The notes under the pieces are model-generated. The model did no database searches. It was not told the origin of the DNA and saw only the letters and a list, made by a program, of their open reading frames with translations. From Solea solea (Eukaryota > Chordata > Actinopteri > Pleuronectiformes > Soleidae), in contig NC_081134.1 of assembly GCF_958295425.1 (NCBI RefSeq), positions 871,001 to 935,000 of the forward strand: a stretch of 64,000 bases of DNA, in the 5' to 3' direction. How positions within the stretch are numbered: position 1 is the stretch's first letter; each line of letters starts with the position of its first letter. This document shows positions 33,086 through 46,150 of this stretch, piece by piece. The translations under genes and the position numbers were made by a program.

Positions 33086-34855
33086 AGTCTTTGGCCTTCA
33101 TCGCAGACCTGTTTCTCCACGGCTTTGTTCTTTGTTGATTCATTCCAGGGCGATCACAGCTGGGACTGAAATGGTGATGAGTCTGTTTTTGAGATGTCTG
33201 TCTTTTATTTTCTCTTAAATCTGTCTTTATTTTTGTCCTGTTCTCTGACTTTGATCAGACACATGCGAGGACACACACGTCTGTTTTTTTTTCTCGAGGA
33301 GCACAAGTGGAGGTTGTTTTTACGCAGACTGGCCCTTTAGAGGAAAACATTTTGTACATTTAAGGCCAGGTGAAAGTCAAAGAGGCCCCATTAACATCAC
33401 TGAGGATTTTTCCACATAGAAAATAAGCATGGAAGCATTCAACACACAACAAATGTCACGTAAAAAAGGTATTTTATCGTAATTATAGTCAAACAATATA
33501 TATATTCAACTGAGATGGAAGCTGATCCACTATTATCTGAGGTTTAAGACACAAGATACTCGCCATTCAGCCATTTAGCCTTACAGGGATAATTCATGTC
33601 TTTGGAAGGTACTGAAGCTTAAGGTCATCACTTTATCTTCTCACTGATGATGTCACAAAGAAGGATCACATTTTCTAAACATTATTTATTAAGGCAGTTT
33701 TTAAAAGTTTCCCATCTGGACTTTACACGAGAGAAGAGTTTTGAATAGAAGAGCCCATAACTCCAAAGATAGGTGAGAATGAGACATACTATCATCTGCT
33801 TTCTAACAAGCTCAACTGGAAACTGTGTGCAGCTCCACAAAAGACACTCAAAAATAACAGAAACTTAAATAAGAATAAGAATAGCACACATTGCACTCAC
33901 ATCCACTATGAAACCACCAGCAGAGTCCCTCTCACTGAGAATCAGCATGTGATAAGAAGTCTCAGTCAGAAATATGTGATTTCATGTGTCCATTTGACAG
34001 AGGCACAAAAACCCCATATTCTGCCCACCTCCCACTGACCTTTCATTCACTGCTTACAAACAAGAGAGAAAAGCAGGAAAAAAAGAGAGAAAATGAAAAA
34101 ACTGTTTGTCTTTGTGTTGTTTCTGGGTTAAAGTGGTTTGGAAACAGCTCCTTGCCACAGACTGAGTGCTGCCTTTTTATTTTTCTCTCGTCTGTGGTGA
34201 AATCATTCCACTTTTAGCCTGAAATTACAGCTTGTGTGCTGCTGTCAGTGAAGAGCAGTCCAGAGAACCAGGGTTTGGCTGAGAATGGACGATGTAGCAT
34301 CACAGACACGGCAGCGGCTCTTTGTGTCGGTGTGACAACACGGGCACCACCAACTGTTGACTTTATGGAACATTAAAGAGGAGGAGAAGACACTCACTTT
34401 GAGGATGTTGAGATTCTACTGATAAAAAGTGATTTGACTTTCTTTGACGTTAAAATTGTTTGTGTACCAACGTCCAGAGAGAAAATCTGTGATTTTACAT
34501 CACAACAGCATCTCTGCCTCCATCAGTAAGTCCAAATGTGTCAGTGTTAAAAATCCGTCTTTACCTCAGTGACACAACATGACCACACGAGGCAGCAGTA
34601 GATCAGCAGCCCCTGCGTCCTCGAAAAAACGGCTAAAAACTGATTCTCTCGATAGTTTAGAATGACACGTGTGTGTCATGTGACCAGCCCCCTATACTGA
34701 CCAGACTAGAAGTTCACAGGTCATTTTGACTTTGGTTTAAATGTAACGCACATTTGTTTACTTTTAAAGTTACGCACTACAGCTTTAATATGACCAATGA
34801 TCCACATGTGACCGCACTTGGACACATGGAATTTAGCACTAAATCAATATGAGCA
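33086..34855. other. non-coding stretch
   Basis: No gene or repeat family recognised. Confidence 0.45.
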
Positions 34856-34878
34856 TGTGTGTGTGTGTGTGTGTGTGA
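34856..34878. repeat. (TG)n microsatellite
   Basis: About eleven TG units; a matching short CA run lies at 35052-35066. Confidence 0.9.
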
Positions 34879-34879
34879 A

Positions 34880-36779
34880 GAACAAATGTGTCCCTGCGTG
34901 AACGTTATCTAGGAGACTAATGTGGGCTGAAGCTCTGATCTCATCTTGTACCGTCCATAATCTACACACTGCATGTTGTTGGAATGTTTTCCACTCTGAC
35001 ATGCAGCCAGCTGTATCCTCCCTATTTATACAGTGGTGTGATATATATAGCCACACACACACACAGAGGACTAGTAATTGTGGCCTTAAACGTTTCTTTT
35101 TATACATGTTTTTCAAACAGGGCAACGATTCTGTGGTAGCAAGTATTATTTGCTGTAGTGTATAGATTTAGCAGACGGGCTGCTGATGTCATCTGTTACG
35201 AGTGAAGCTCACTCGCACCATCATGAATGATGCATGATCGATACAACCTGTCAGCTTTTCAGATTAAAAGCTCTCAATAAGTCGAAATGAAGCATCGCTG
35301 CAAACAACTAAGAACTGTTATGTGTTAACATTGTAAAGTAAACTGTTACAGAGGATGAAGTTATCAGCGCACAGCTGCTAGATTGATATTGTGGAAAATG
35401 AATGAATAAATAATCAAATTATCACCATTTGATGCAAAGAGTTTATCCTGCTTTACGGTCTATTTGCCTCTAAATGGAACCATCATTTACTGAATGAACA
35501 CCATGTTCTATTGAAGAAAACCTGAAACTAGTGATTAGTCATTTTTTGCTTCAGAAATGCCCAGGGACGCCTGAGGCACCGGGGAGAAAGGGAACACAAA
35601 AGTTATTGTGAGGAAATCTAAAACTATTGCAAGGAACTCAAAGATTTGCTCTAAAAATGTTCCCACCCTGACCCTCGGGGGACGCCTTATGACGTAACAC
35701 CAGTTCTGAGAAAAAGTTCTACTGTGGCATCTTTAAAATAACTTTAAGACAGAACAGATAATAAAGGTTACCTGTTGTCTCTGTGGATGTAACAATGTGA
35801 AATGAATTGAGATTAGAAATTACGTCTGAAAATAACATCACAGATCGTTCAAGCTGATGCAGATCACGTGACAGGAATGATGTCATCATGAAGTAAGAAA
35901 ATAACCTCAAAGATAACAGAAACACAGTTGCTTATTTAAATGTGTTTAACACTGTTTTTCCTCCTGGTGTTTCACCGCCAGCTTTTCTGGGCCAAACCTT
36001 AGGAAATGGCCGCAGCTATTATGGGCTAAACTCTAATCCAGAGCCAGGAGAAAAAGGACAGGATGGTCAGCACTTGCTGCTCCTGGAGTTTGGTCAGTCT
36101 GAAATATGAAAATGGGATTAGTCCATTTTAAAAAAACACACCCACGTTACAGGCAACAGTCTGTGTTTCACAGTAGAAGAGACTGCAGCATTTTCTTTAA
36201 TATCAGGATAGTTTCCGATGGTTTTAGTGACTATTTTTTGTCAGATTTATCTACATGACACAATCTTACCAACCAAGGCCAGAGTAGATCAGACGCTCCT
36301 GTGTCCCTGCAAGCTAAACATCATGACTTTCTCCATTCTCCACAAACATCAGTATCCAGCTGGAAAGAGTTGCATCAAATGCATTGCTAAGAACATTGTC
36401 AGCATTGGTCTTCTCTTGGTTCTCGGCACAGGAGACCAGCTGAGCGTCAGTACCTCAGACAACTGCACTTCCAAAAACCTGAACTATTCCTTCAAAGCTT
36501 GTTACATGAGTGGCTTTTTCTGGCCTCTGGTTTCCTGACGGAGAGTGAAGGGTGCCCCCTCAAAGACGCAGTAAACCAGTCACAGCTGGCTCGCTGCCGA
36601 CTCATACGTCTTGATTTAATATACCACTGCAAACTGAAAGCTAAGCTCGCTGACCTGAACAAGTGATGCCTGACCAGGGAAAATACTCGTACAGCTCCGT
36701 TTGCAAACCTGTGGAAATATGTGTCTGCACAACTACACACAAGCTGCTCTTCATACCTTAAGTCTCATCCTGGCTGATC
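34880..36779. other. non-coding stretch
   Basis: No gene recognised. The 106-codon plus frame at 36218-36538 has no splice context or family resemblance. Confidence 0.45.
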
Positions 36780-37015
36780 ATGTATTTATTTAGTGCTTTT
36801 CTAGTTTTCATGACGACTCAAAGCTGCTTTAAACTACACTTTTTTCATTCACGTGCAGCACACATGTCTTTCAGACCCTTCACATGATGTTGGCACAGCT
36901 GTCAGGAGGACAAGTGTCTTGCCCAAGGACATATCGGCATGTAGGAGAGCCGGGAATTGAACCCACCACACACGAGAACTCGCTCTACCACTGACCCACC
37001 ATCATTCCAGTAAGA
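36780..37015. mobile_element. tRNA-like/LINE-associated dispersed repeat (SINE-type)
   Basis: TTTATTTAGTGCTTTTCTAG, CTCAAAGCTGCTTTAAAC, AAGTGTCTTGCCCAAGGACA, CCGGGAATTGAACCCACCAC and CTCTACCACTGACCCACC occur in that order. The last two blocks resemble a reverse-complemented tRNA box B and anticodon-arm region, so this is probably a tRNA-derived SINE. A diverged relative is at 39965-40145. Confidence 0.55.
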
Positions 37016-39183
37016 CCTGAAGTCCTTCACTCCTCATACTGTTTTTGCTATATTCATCAACTTCATGCAGTCAAGTTAAACATGCAGTACATGTACACAA
37101 AGGCAGTACATGTACACAAAGACACTGATAAAATACATGAAGTGAAAATAGGGTTAAGACCGAAATGTCCAGTTAAAAGTGAAGACGTGGGTCACTTGTG
37201 CCTTGGACCAGCTCTGCACAGGACATTTTGAATCCATTTCCAAATCCAGAGCTCATCTGGAGAATAGTTTGGGGAGGGAATTGTAATGATTTGAAATAAT
37301 AAGCTGGACTTTTACTTTTTGTGTGGAATGTTCTTCCCTGATCTCTTACTGTTTGGTCCGCCCCTGCAGCTGATGCTGTTGTTGTCGTTAACAATAACAG
37401 AAACCAAAGCAAATCTTTAATAAGTGTGCAATCAGCAGGAGTCCAGCAGCAGAGCTGGTCGCCTGAAACATGATGAAGAAATGTGTGAAACGATCACTTT
37501 CTCTCTTTCAAACACACACACACACACACACACACACAGGAGTGTGTCAGTTTATATGTGATGCTCTGTTACAGCTAACTGTCAGTGGGTCAGACAACAT
37601 CAGAACACGGCTGTACTGTCCTGTCACACCCACTTTCACCTTCCTCATTGATTAACTATGTTCTGAGATAACTGAACAGGGTTTACCGGGCCCGGGACCA
37701 GGGGCCCGACGTCTTGTTTTTGTTTGATTTAGTGTGGTCACACTGAACTTGAACTCAAAAATAACAAATACAACAGAGAGTCTCTGAGATTCCTTAAACG
37801 ACAACCTAAATATTTTCTATGTATTTTTTGTGGGGTTTGTGCGTGAGTGTGGGGGTGAGGGGGTGAGGGGGTGAGGGGGATTGCTAGTCTCTGCCCAGGG
37901 GCCCACGGGCTCTTAATCTGTCCCAGATGACATGTCTGTGCAGGTTTGTGGTCATTGTGTCTTCAGGAGTTCAGATAAAAGCAACCGTGCTCGCTTCAGT
38001 TCAGTTGATCATGTGACACTGTTCATCCAATAGGCTTCTTCACTTTAGGATTAATAAAGTCAAAATCAATGAGCCGATGCTTTTGTTGATGTATCTGAAG
38101 ATACTGCGACACGGAAGCGTGTCTATTCTCCATGACAGTGTGCAACACTCCATCAAAATAAAGTCATCCTACCAAAATAAGAGTCCATCAGTCATTTTAT
38201 ACAAATCAACGTGATAATATGTGAATACATATTCATACACAATTTTTCTTGACCATTTGCACAACAACATAAATTCACTTTTTTTTGGTTTAAATGGTTT
38301 GAATGTAATGGACACGTTTACATTTAAAGTGAAAACAGGGAGAAGCAGCACAACTCTCACACAAACACAAACTGAAACTCAGAAATAGAAAGTGAGTTCA
38401 TGGTCAATAAGAGTCTTTGTAAACAGTTCTCAGAGTGACTGAACCCTAACCCAACCACTGCCCCCACGTCTTATTTTCATTATCCTTTTGTTACATAACA
38501 ATAGAGAATTATATGCAGTTTGTTCTGTAAGTAGAAGAAAGCAGTGGACGGCCTCTGATCCCTCAGTATGAATGAAGGCCATGTGTACGTACATATGTGC
38601 TGCCTTCAATGCTTTTCGGAATGTTGCACGCACATATAAGAATGTATTTAATAAATGTGCATACCACACACACACACACACATTAGCAGATGTGAAGATC
38701 AGAACTTTCCTCAACTGATGTTCAGGATGCTCGGACGCTTCCTGAGGCTGAAACAATACACGAATAAAAGCAGTCAAATGTAAACGTAGCACCCTGAAAT
38801 ATGAATTCATTCACTTATTGAAGCCTTTTCAGCAACGTGTAGTTACAAGGTTGAATCATTAGCTCCGTGCTTATTCTCTGGCATCGTTCGAGGCACACAC
38901 AGAGGGCTAGGAACTTTGTGTTCCTGTCCTCAGTAAATATAAAATGTGGGATGAATTTCTACATGGTTTTTATGAGCCTGTGGTGTTTTTTCACCCAGGC
39001 TGGAAAAAAGGAATGAAGACAGGATGGAGGAGAGGAAGAAATGAACACAAAAAGCAGGTCTGGTACAAAAATATGCCTTTGAAGCATAAAAATAGTCCAA
39101 AGTGAGGAACAGAATTAGTGTTTGTCAGTCTGCTCACCAGCTTTGATAATGCAACATTAGCCACACTTGCTTCTCGCTATTAT
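37016..39183. other. non-coding stretch with simple repeats
   Basis: A (CA)n run lies at 37511-37538 and a shorter one at 38666-38682. A GGGGGTGAG tandem lies at 37850-37880. No exon recognised. Confidence 0.45.
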
Positions 39184-39356
39184 AAGATAAGACAAGACAA
39201 GACAAGACAAGATAAGATAAGATAAGATAAGATAAGATAAGATAAGATAAGATAAGATAAGATAAGATAAGATAAGGTAAGGTAAGGTAAGGTAAGGTAA
39301 GATAAGATAAGATAAGATAAGATAAGATAAGATAAGATCAGATAACTCATTTAGAT
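39184..39356. repeat. GATAA pentanucleotide array with block variants
   Basis: About 33 pentamers. Order: GATAA, then four GACAA units, about 14 GATAA, five GGTAA, about eight GATAA, then GATCA and a final GATAA. The variant units are clustered rather than scattered, which points to expansion of short variant-bearing segments. Confidence 0.93.
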
Positions 39357-39964
39357 TAAGTGTGTGAGCTCACCTCCAGTGATGTCCCAGCAGGTGTTTT
39401 CCATTAACTTAACACCTGCTGTGACATCACTGATTGACATGTTGCCAGACATACAGCCTGCTGGGTTTCCTGTTCACAGCAGCAGCAGCAGCAGCAGAAG
39501 CAGCAGCAGCAGCGTGTTGTGCCCTTTGTGATTCAGCTGTGATCAAAGTGAAGCTCCCATGTGGGACCTGAGGGACCTTATTAGAGGGGAGAGGATCAGA
39601 GATGTAGGCGTTTGGTTTTAACCTTTACTTCCTTAGCTGCATTGTTCATTCACTGTGTCTTTTGCTGAAGTGTAAAAGGTGATGCTTGTGTGTTGGGATG
39701 TTTGCCTCATTACTTCTCGATGATCAGTCACAGAAAACTCTAGCTGCACTTTTGAACTTCTGTCTATTTTCACGACCAAAGTAAAAGTGAAGAGTTCTGT
39801 CTGAAATCCAAACAAACATCTTATCATGTGTAGTAGCTTTTCCACCAGGTCACAACAGTGTATTCAACAAAAATAGAAAGAATTGCACACAGTGGCAAAA
39901 AGTCAGCACGAGTTCTAAAGCAAAATTGGAGGAAAAAAAGAGGAAAGTGATGCAGTGCTCTATA
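39357..39964. other. non-coding stretch with a (GCA)n run
   Basis: A (CAG)n-type run with one AAG interruption lies at 39478-39513. Inverted copies of an AACACCTG-type block flank 39395-39425. No exon recognised. Confidence 0.45.
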
Positions 39965-40145
39965 TGATGCCCTTCATACTGAGGGTCCCTACATGACAGT
40001 GTCCCAAAAGGTGTCCATTCACAGGCTGCTGGCACTCTGCAGAAGCAGCATGGGGTTGAGTGTCTTGCCACATTGGCATGTGGACTAGCAGAGCCGGGCA
40101 TCAAACCCTCAACCTTCCACTTGACGAATGACTGACTCTGTCGCC
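39965..40145. mobile_element. diverged SINE-type dispersed repeat
   Basis: GTGTCCATTCACAGG, TTGAGTGTCTTGCC, GAGCCGGGCATCAAACCCTC and TCTGTCGCCCCGGC match the order of the repeat at 36780-37015, with more change. Confidence 0.4.
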
Positions 40146-42954
40146 CCGGCTGTGAGGATCTGTTTGTCTGTTAATAACAGAACTGCCTCAGAGTCGGCAG
40201 GTGACGCACTAAGATCACCAGTGTGTGGAGTGTTTGGATAAGAAATATCAGAGATATTCAGTTCATTCACTCATGTGTCAGGATGGTGTCTGCAATGGCT
40301 AACGTCTTTGTTATAAAAGTGATGATGATGTAGGATTGTTCAGTATTTAAGTTAAAAAACAAATACCCCGTCTTTTATTCTGAAAACTCAAACTTCTTTA
40401 CGACACAGTCGACATTCACACATTTACCCAACATTCACATCGCTCCTCTACATTTTGCCCATCACTCACTTTCATACACCATCAGGGGCAATTTTGGGTT
40501 CTCGCCCTAAGACACTTCCACATGTGACTGAATGAACTTCATCACACAGTCACATGACTCTGGGCCGACCAACAGTTTACTTGACATTTGCGATGTTTAT
40601 GTTTTTAAGGCCCCACTTTTGCGGTGCAGCCAAAAAACAGAGACTCATTCAAACGCGCAAATTAGCGCAGGAAGAGGAAGCTGGAGCACATGTGAGTAGA
40701 CCTCCATTCAATCTGGTGTCAGATGAAATGCGACTCAATCACAGAGTTCTGGCTCATTTATTGGCATCCTGTTAAAGTACAGAGGCCATGTTACAGCCCT
40801 GTAGGCAGCTTCACCTATGTTTGTGTGCTTTGTCTCTTACTCAGTGGTGTTCCTGAGAACATGTGGTTCACATGTGGCCTCCAGGTGCAACTTATTCTGA
40901 CCCCCTTCACACACACACACACACATTTAAATATGACCTGAAAGTTCAGGGACAGGATGATATACAAGTTTAATAAGGTGACCGTGGTGACTTGTTATTT
41001 TCGTATAAATGGGTATAATTGTTAATATTTCACATGAGTGACTTAAAAACCCTGCCTATTTCACACACATACAGTCCTAGTGATTTATTATGAAGTGCCA
41101 CAAGGGAGCATGTTCCAGTGGGCTTCTGCATGATGATCGGAGGAACTGTCTGAAGGGCAGAACCACAGCGTTGTAGAAACCTCATAAAATCACTCTTATC
41201 CTAAGTAGAGTGATGTGATATGTGATTTGAGTTCAAGTCAGTTTGTGAACGTGAACAGGAAAACAACAGCCAAATTCAACAAAAGCCAAAAACAACATGA
41301 CCAAAAGCTGAGCAGAGCTCACAGACAGCGATGCTTCAGTGAAACATAAGTGAACAACCTGAGGATATGAAACCAATACAATTTAAACCTGGTTTTATGC
41401 ATCATGAAACTGTAATTCTGTTATCTGACATCATGTTCAGCTGAGGAAGAGCTGAATTTAGACCATGAACTCTTTCAGAAGACGTTTACTGACATAAAAA
41501 ATAAAGTGAGAATTAGAAACAGAGTCGCCCCCTGGTGGCTAACTGCTACATGCATCCTATTTCCTGGGCTTCATTGTTCAAAGTCACAGGTCACTCATGT
41601 AGCATGAACACAGAAAGAGAAAGTGCAGCGCCACCACACGTAAGTGGCCACAGCAGGAATAGCATTAGGTTTATTGGACATTGACAAATGTTTGTAAATT
41701 GGTATGTAATGAGCAAATAAGCACATATTGATATATTTTTATGTAATTAGGTTGTTGTTTCTTTTATTCCAGGAACGCTGTTGTACGTAAAATCAAAGTC
41801 TGTAACCTGTGACACAAAAAGTGGACAATGTTTCAGACTGAGCTCACATGTCTCAGAGTAGGTTTCCAGGGGAGCTTGTGCCCCCTTCACTCCCCTGTGT
41901 GAAAATTCAAAATAGAGCTAAGTTAAATCAGATGGGGCTAATGTGGATTGTTTGGTGGATTTTTGAACTCTCACATTTGTTACATTTACATGAGAGTGAG
42001 TTTAGGAGAGTCCACAAAAGTTTGGTATAATTGTGGTCTACACAAAAGTCAATTTTGTGACAGAAATGCAGCTATTTGCAGAAATGTTTCCCCTATAAAC
42101 CTGATAGAGATTTACATGTGCAAAATAAGGGTTGAAACTAAATAAATTCATAAATTCACAAATATGATGTCTGCCATTAATCATTTTGTTTTGATAAAAT
42201 CATGAAATCAGGTAAATATTACATTGTACACATTTTACATTTATATTCATAAAACATTTGCATTATTGACTATGGTGGAATAAGTGTGAAAGAATCAAAA
42301 ATATGAGCCACTCTTTGGTTCACATACACTAGTTCCACTAAGTGAGAACAGAGTTTTTAGAATTTGACCTTTGACCTTTGATACATGTTAGCAATTAAAA
42401 AACTGTCGTGAGCATTTTAAGCCCTAAACTTCATAGTCAACCATGATGAAATGCAAAGCTCTCAGTCAAGGATTCCCTCATGTTTCTGTCCACGTGAGAA
42501 CATTTTGTCCTCACAAGTGCAGAGATACTTGTGAGGAGGTCGTGCTCTCAGCTGACAGTGTTGACTCTTGACAGGGCCACAGGTGGCTCGTGTTATTTTC
42601 TTCTTGCTGTGCCATTGTGAGTCATGACTTACCTCTGCCATGTCAAAGCCAGCAAAGTGCTCAATGGCAAAGGGGGATTTACTGAGTAACAATAGCAAAC
42701 CATATGTTCCTGGTCCTCATCCATCATGGCTGACACCAATACACTGACGGAGCCTGACCCCCCCCCCCCCCAACCTATGTCTCACTCTTTGACACACACA
42801 CACAAACATTCCTGCATGTGTGTGTGTGTGTGTGCCACGTGAACCATGTAGCCAGTACATGAGCAGCCAGTGTGAACTTGACAGATGTTGTTTACGTTGT
42901 TTCCATTCACACTGTCAGTGCGTGTGTTTTCTTGTATCTGTTCCCTCTTTAGGA
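40146..42954. other. non-coding stretch
   Basis: No gene recognised. Short CA run at 40909-40926; poly-C run at 42760-42772; short CA and TG runs at 42790-42835; AGGTCA-type direct repeat (reverse strand) at 42363-42381. Positions 40410-40520 may be a further SINE relative. Confidence 0.4.
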
Positions 42955-43165
42955 CCTGGCATGAAGACTGGCATTGTCGGGACCAGTAGTCCTCATGGAG
43001 ACCAAAACCTGGTTCTAATGAGGCAGAACCTCATTTCTGAGGAACTGGATTTGAAGTCTAAGGTTCGACATCAGCTGGTTAAGGTTAAGGTTAAGGTTAT
43101 GGATTCTTTAGGCAGCCAATGCAGAGTCCTAAGAAGAATAGCTGTGCAAACCTGTGTGTGTGTGT
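42955..43165 (+). repeat. dispersed repeat shared with 28925-29065
   Basis: GGGACCAGTAGTCCTCATGG, GACCAAAACCTGGTTCTAATG, GGCAGAACCTC, TTTCTGAGGAACTGG, then (GGTTAA)n at 43078-43098 and a TG run at 43153-43180. Confidence 0.55.
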
Positions 43166-44404
43166 GTATATGTGTGTGTTTTTACATACTGACAGGTGGT
43201 GAAAGGCCAATGCTGCCTGAGGGACCAACACAGTAACATAGCCCTCATACTGTTGCCACACACACACACACACAGCTGTATTTTCAATCACCTGGAGTTA
43301 ATGCACAGGTGCATATGGAAAAAGTGGGTGTACGTCTTTCTCTGACCCAGGTTTTCCAGCCAGTAGGGGGAGTGGGGACAACCCCCAATTTCCCTGCAAC
43401 AAGACATTTAATCATCACACTAACTCCAAAACTGTGAAATGATGGTAAAAACACTGCATAGTTGCACTTTAAAAATAAAATACTTGACTACCTCATTTGT
43501 ATTATCACAAGCTGCAAGCATTCAATTAGTGGACTGTGTGTGTGAGGTTTCTTGAATGCATCTCAAAGCTGCTCCTCTCTGTAAACCTTGCATTACTTTC
43601 AGTAGCTCTCATGTGCTGGAGTCGTTGTTCTTTGTTAACTTGGAGTGGATAATTTCCCTCTGACAAAATGATGTCTGATGTAGAAATGTAAGTTTTTCCT
43701 CCTTCATAGAGAGTTTGACGAAAGCACAAACTGTCACATCTGAGGGAGTCAGTGTGTGGAACAACAAACTTGACTTTTGGCTTGTGTGCAGCAGTGGCAG
43801 AGAAACACAAGGGCAGAAAGCAAAAAAGAAAATGCTAAAGGGATGTTACACCATATTATTTTGTTTCCTCATCCTCCCTCATTTGGCTGATCCAACACAC
43901 ACACACACACACATACATCCTTGCAGGAGTGTACAGACAAAGACTGAAACTATGAATGGAATGTATTGTTTGTTATTATAACAGTCGGCTGTGTGTGCAA
44001 GTGAGCAGAACACACTGCTGTTCTGTTTTTACCTTCATCACTAAAGACTGTGTCACTGATTCACTCATTCTGCAGTTTCTGACACTACTGCTCACCCACT
44101 AAGTTGAAGTACTTTATGCATTATTATTATTATTACTAGTATAGAACTAGATCATAAGAATCAGACAAGTAAGAATTAAAAATAATAACTTTTACATCAC
44201 AGCAAACAGGAGTCGTTCTTCCACTGCTGCTAAATTACATCTGTGATTTTGTGACTTCTTTGTTTGAAATCCATTGTTCGGATAGCTGGCTATCTGCTGG
44301 TGAGCCTGAGCAGACATCACTTCATTCATGTCATTCAGTCAAGGGCTCGTCGATTGATGAATGATTAATAAAACTGTCAACTTACATTATTGTGTGAACT
44401 GATA
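43166..44404. other. non-coding stretch
   Basis: CA runs at 43257-43275 and 43894-43912; no gene recognised. Confidence 0.45.
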
Positions 44405-45250
44405 ATGACTTGATATTCATTGCTGTTTCTCCACTTAGCTGTGGGGTACCTCAAGGCTCTGTCTTGTGTCCTGTCCTTTTACTTGCTACCTTTAAAACAC
44501 ATTTTTTTTGCAGATGATTTACAGATATATCTGTCAAACAGTCCGGCTTCCATTGAGTCTCTGCTGGACTCTCTCACTGACATGCAAACATGGATGAGAT
44601 GAACTTCCTAAAAAATCATTCTATTTGGACAACACAACTTTTTAGATGCGTTGTGTCACTGGCCCATTAGGCTCATGATGTCACATAAGATGTAAGTGTG
44701 ATTTTGGACAGTGTATTCAAGTTTGACAAACTCAAGCTTTTCAATTAAGCTCCTTGTGAAGGTTCAGGCCTATCTCCATGTGCAGGATTTTGAGAGGGTA
44801 ATACTCCTTTATTACATCTGGATTAGGCTCCTGTAAGTCTCTTTACATTGATCAGTAGTCTATCAATTGTTTATACATTGTCCAAAATGTTACTGCTCGC
44901 CTTCAAAATGCAGAGAGCACATCACTCCTGCCCTCTCTACACTGACTCCCTCTCTATTTTATGATTCATTTTAAAATTGTATTATTTCTTTGTTTTTTTG
45001 GTTTGGCTCCTGTGTACCTGACTGAGCTCTTGAAGCCACACACCCCAGGCAGAGCTCTGAGGTCAGCTGACCAGCTGCTTTTGCAGGTGCCAAGATTGTG
45101 GCTAAAAACCAGACGTGATAGAGCTTTTTTCTGTGGTGGCTCCTAAACTGTTGTTCCTAAACAGCGTTCCTGTCCATGTGAGAGCTGCCCAGACCCTCAA
45201 TCAATTTTTAGAAAACTTCTAAAGACTTTACGTAAGACAACTTGGTATAA
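44405..45250 (+). pseudogene. LINE reverse transcriptase fragment with deletions and frameshifts
   Basis: In frame order: CGVPQGSVLCPVLL around 44440-44478, then after a frameshift FADDLQIYLSNSPASIESLL at about 44507-44570, then FGLAPVYLTELLKPHTPGRA, LRSADQLLLQVPRLWLKTR and RDRAFF at about 45000-45130. These are the PQGS, (Y/F)ADD and C-terminal blocks of CR1/L2/Rex-type LINEs. The linker that normally separates the first two blocks is deleted, and the middle is degraded. It is inactive. Confidence 0.7.
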
Positions 45251-45997
45251 ATAACATAAAAAAAAAGATACACACTCAAAGTCGAATGATTTGCCAGACC
45301 ACAAGCACAATTACCTTCAAAAACAGAGTGGACAAAATCATTTTATCATACTTAATATTTTTGAATAAAAGTGACTGATGTCGCCGGCTTTATTTGAGGT
45401 TACGTACATTTTTAAGTGGTAATATGGGACCACTGTGGACAAGATCAACACTATTTTATGTTTCAATGCAATCTAACCAGGTCCACATTTTAATAACAGG
45501 CTAAAGGGCTTAATTCAGAAGCACACAGAGGCAGACATCAGTAAAACTGTGTCATAGCTTGCTTGAAACAATGTCTGGTAAGTGGACACAGTGACGGACC
45601 TAATGGAAAACACAACACTAAATTCATCACGATGACTCGCTACGGCCATCATGACAATAGAGCTTTATGCCGGGGATGGTGGGAGCCATTTGACCAGCCA
45701 ATGACGGATGGAGGCTCTGGCCTCAGGGTTTGTCCTGTAGATCTATCTGCAAACAAGAGACTCTCTTTTCCAAAGACACTTAATTTCATCCAGACTGCTC
45801 TTCTCTAACTTATTCTGACAACACCCGCATACACACAAGTGTGTGTTTGTTGTTGTTTCTCTTGATTTTCAAATGGATGACAAGTAAAAAAATATGCACA
45901 GGAAATGTCTGTAATTATAAAGAGTCAACCAACGCTAAAAAGTAACTGAATTCAAACCAACAAAGTCATAATTACACACTAGGAATTATTACAAGGT
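45251..45997. other. non-coding stretch
   Basis: No gene or repeat family recognised. Confidence 0.45.
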
Positions 45998-46150
45998 TTA
46001 TATTCAGGCTGACAATATGGGTTCCAAGCAGGTTTGTCCATGGTTTCCCCCACTCATGTTTGCCCACTTGCCTAAATGGGTACAAATAGAGCATGGGCTT
46101 CCCATGAGGGCGAAAACCCCTTGGGACCCATATTGTCAGTCCAAATATAA
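45998..46150. mobile_element. short inverted-repeat element (MITE-like)
   Basis: The block TGACAATATGGGTTCC at 46010-46025 is the near-complement of GGGACCCATATTGTCA at 46123-46138. The match extends outward by another 12 bp at about 75 percent. The centre (TTTGCCCACTTGCC, GGGCTTCCCATGAGGG) has the feel of a known dispersed teleost repeat. No target duplication was established. Confidence 0.5.

Noticed and set aside
36218..36538. 106-codon plus ORF
   Set aside because: No start context, splice site or homologue that I recognise; length is within chance for this much sequence.
36940..37010. Possible tRNA gene (box B-like GAATTGAACCC)
   Set aside because: No complete cloverleaf; it fits a tRNA-derived SINE remnant.
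43078..43098. (GGTTAA)n as interstitial telomere sequence
   Set aside because: Only about three units, GGTTAA and not TTAGGG, and part of a dispersed repeat.
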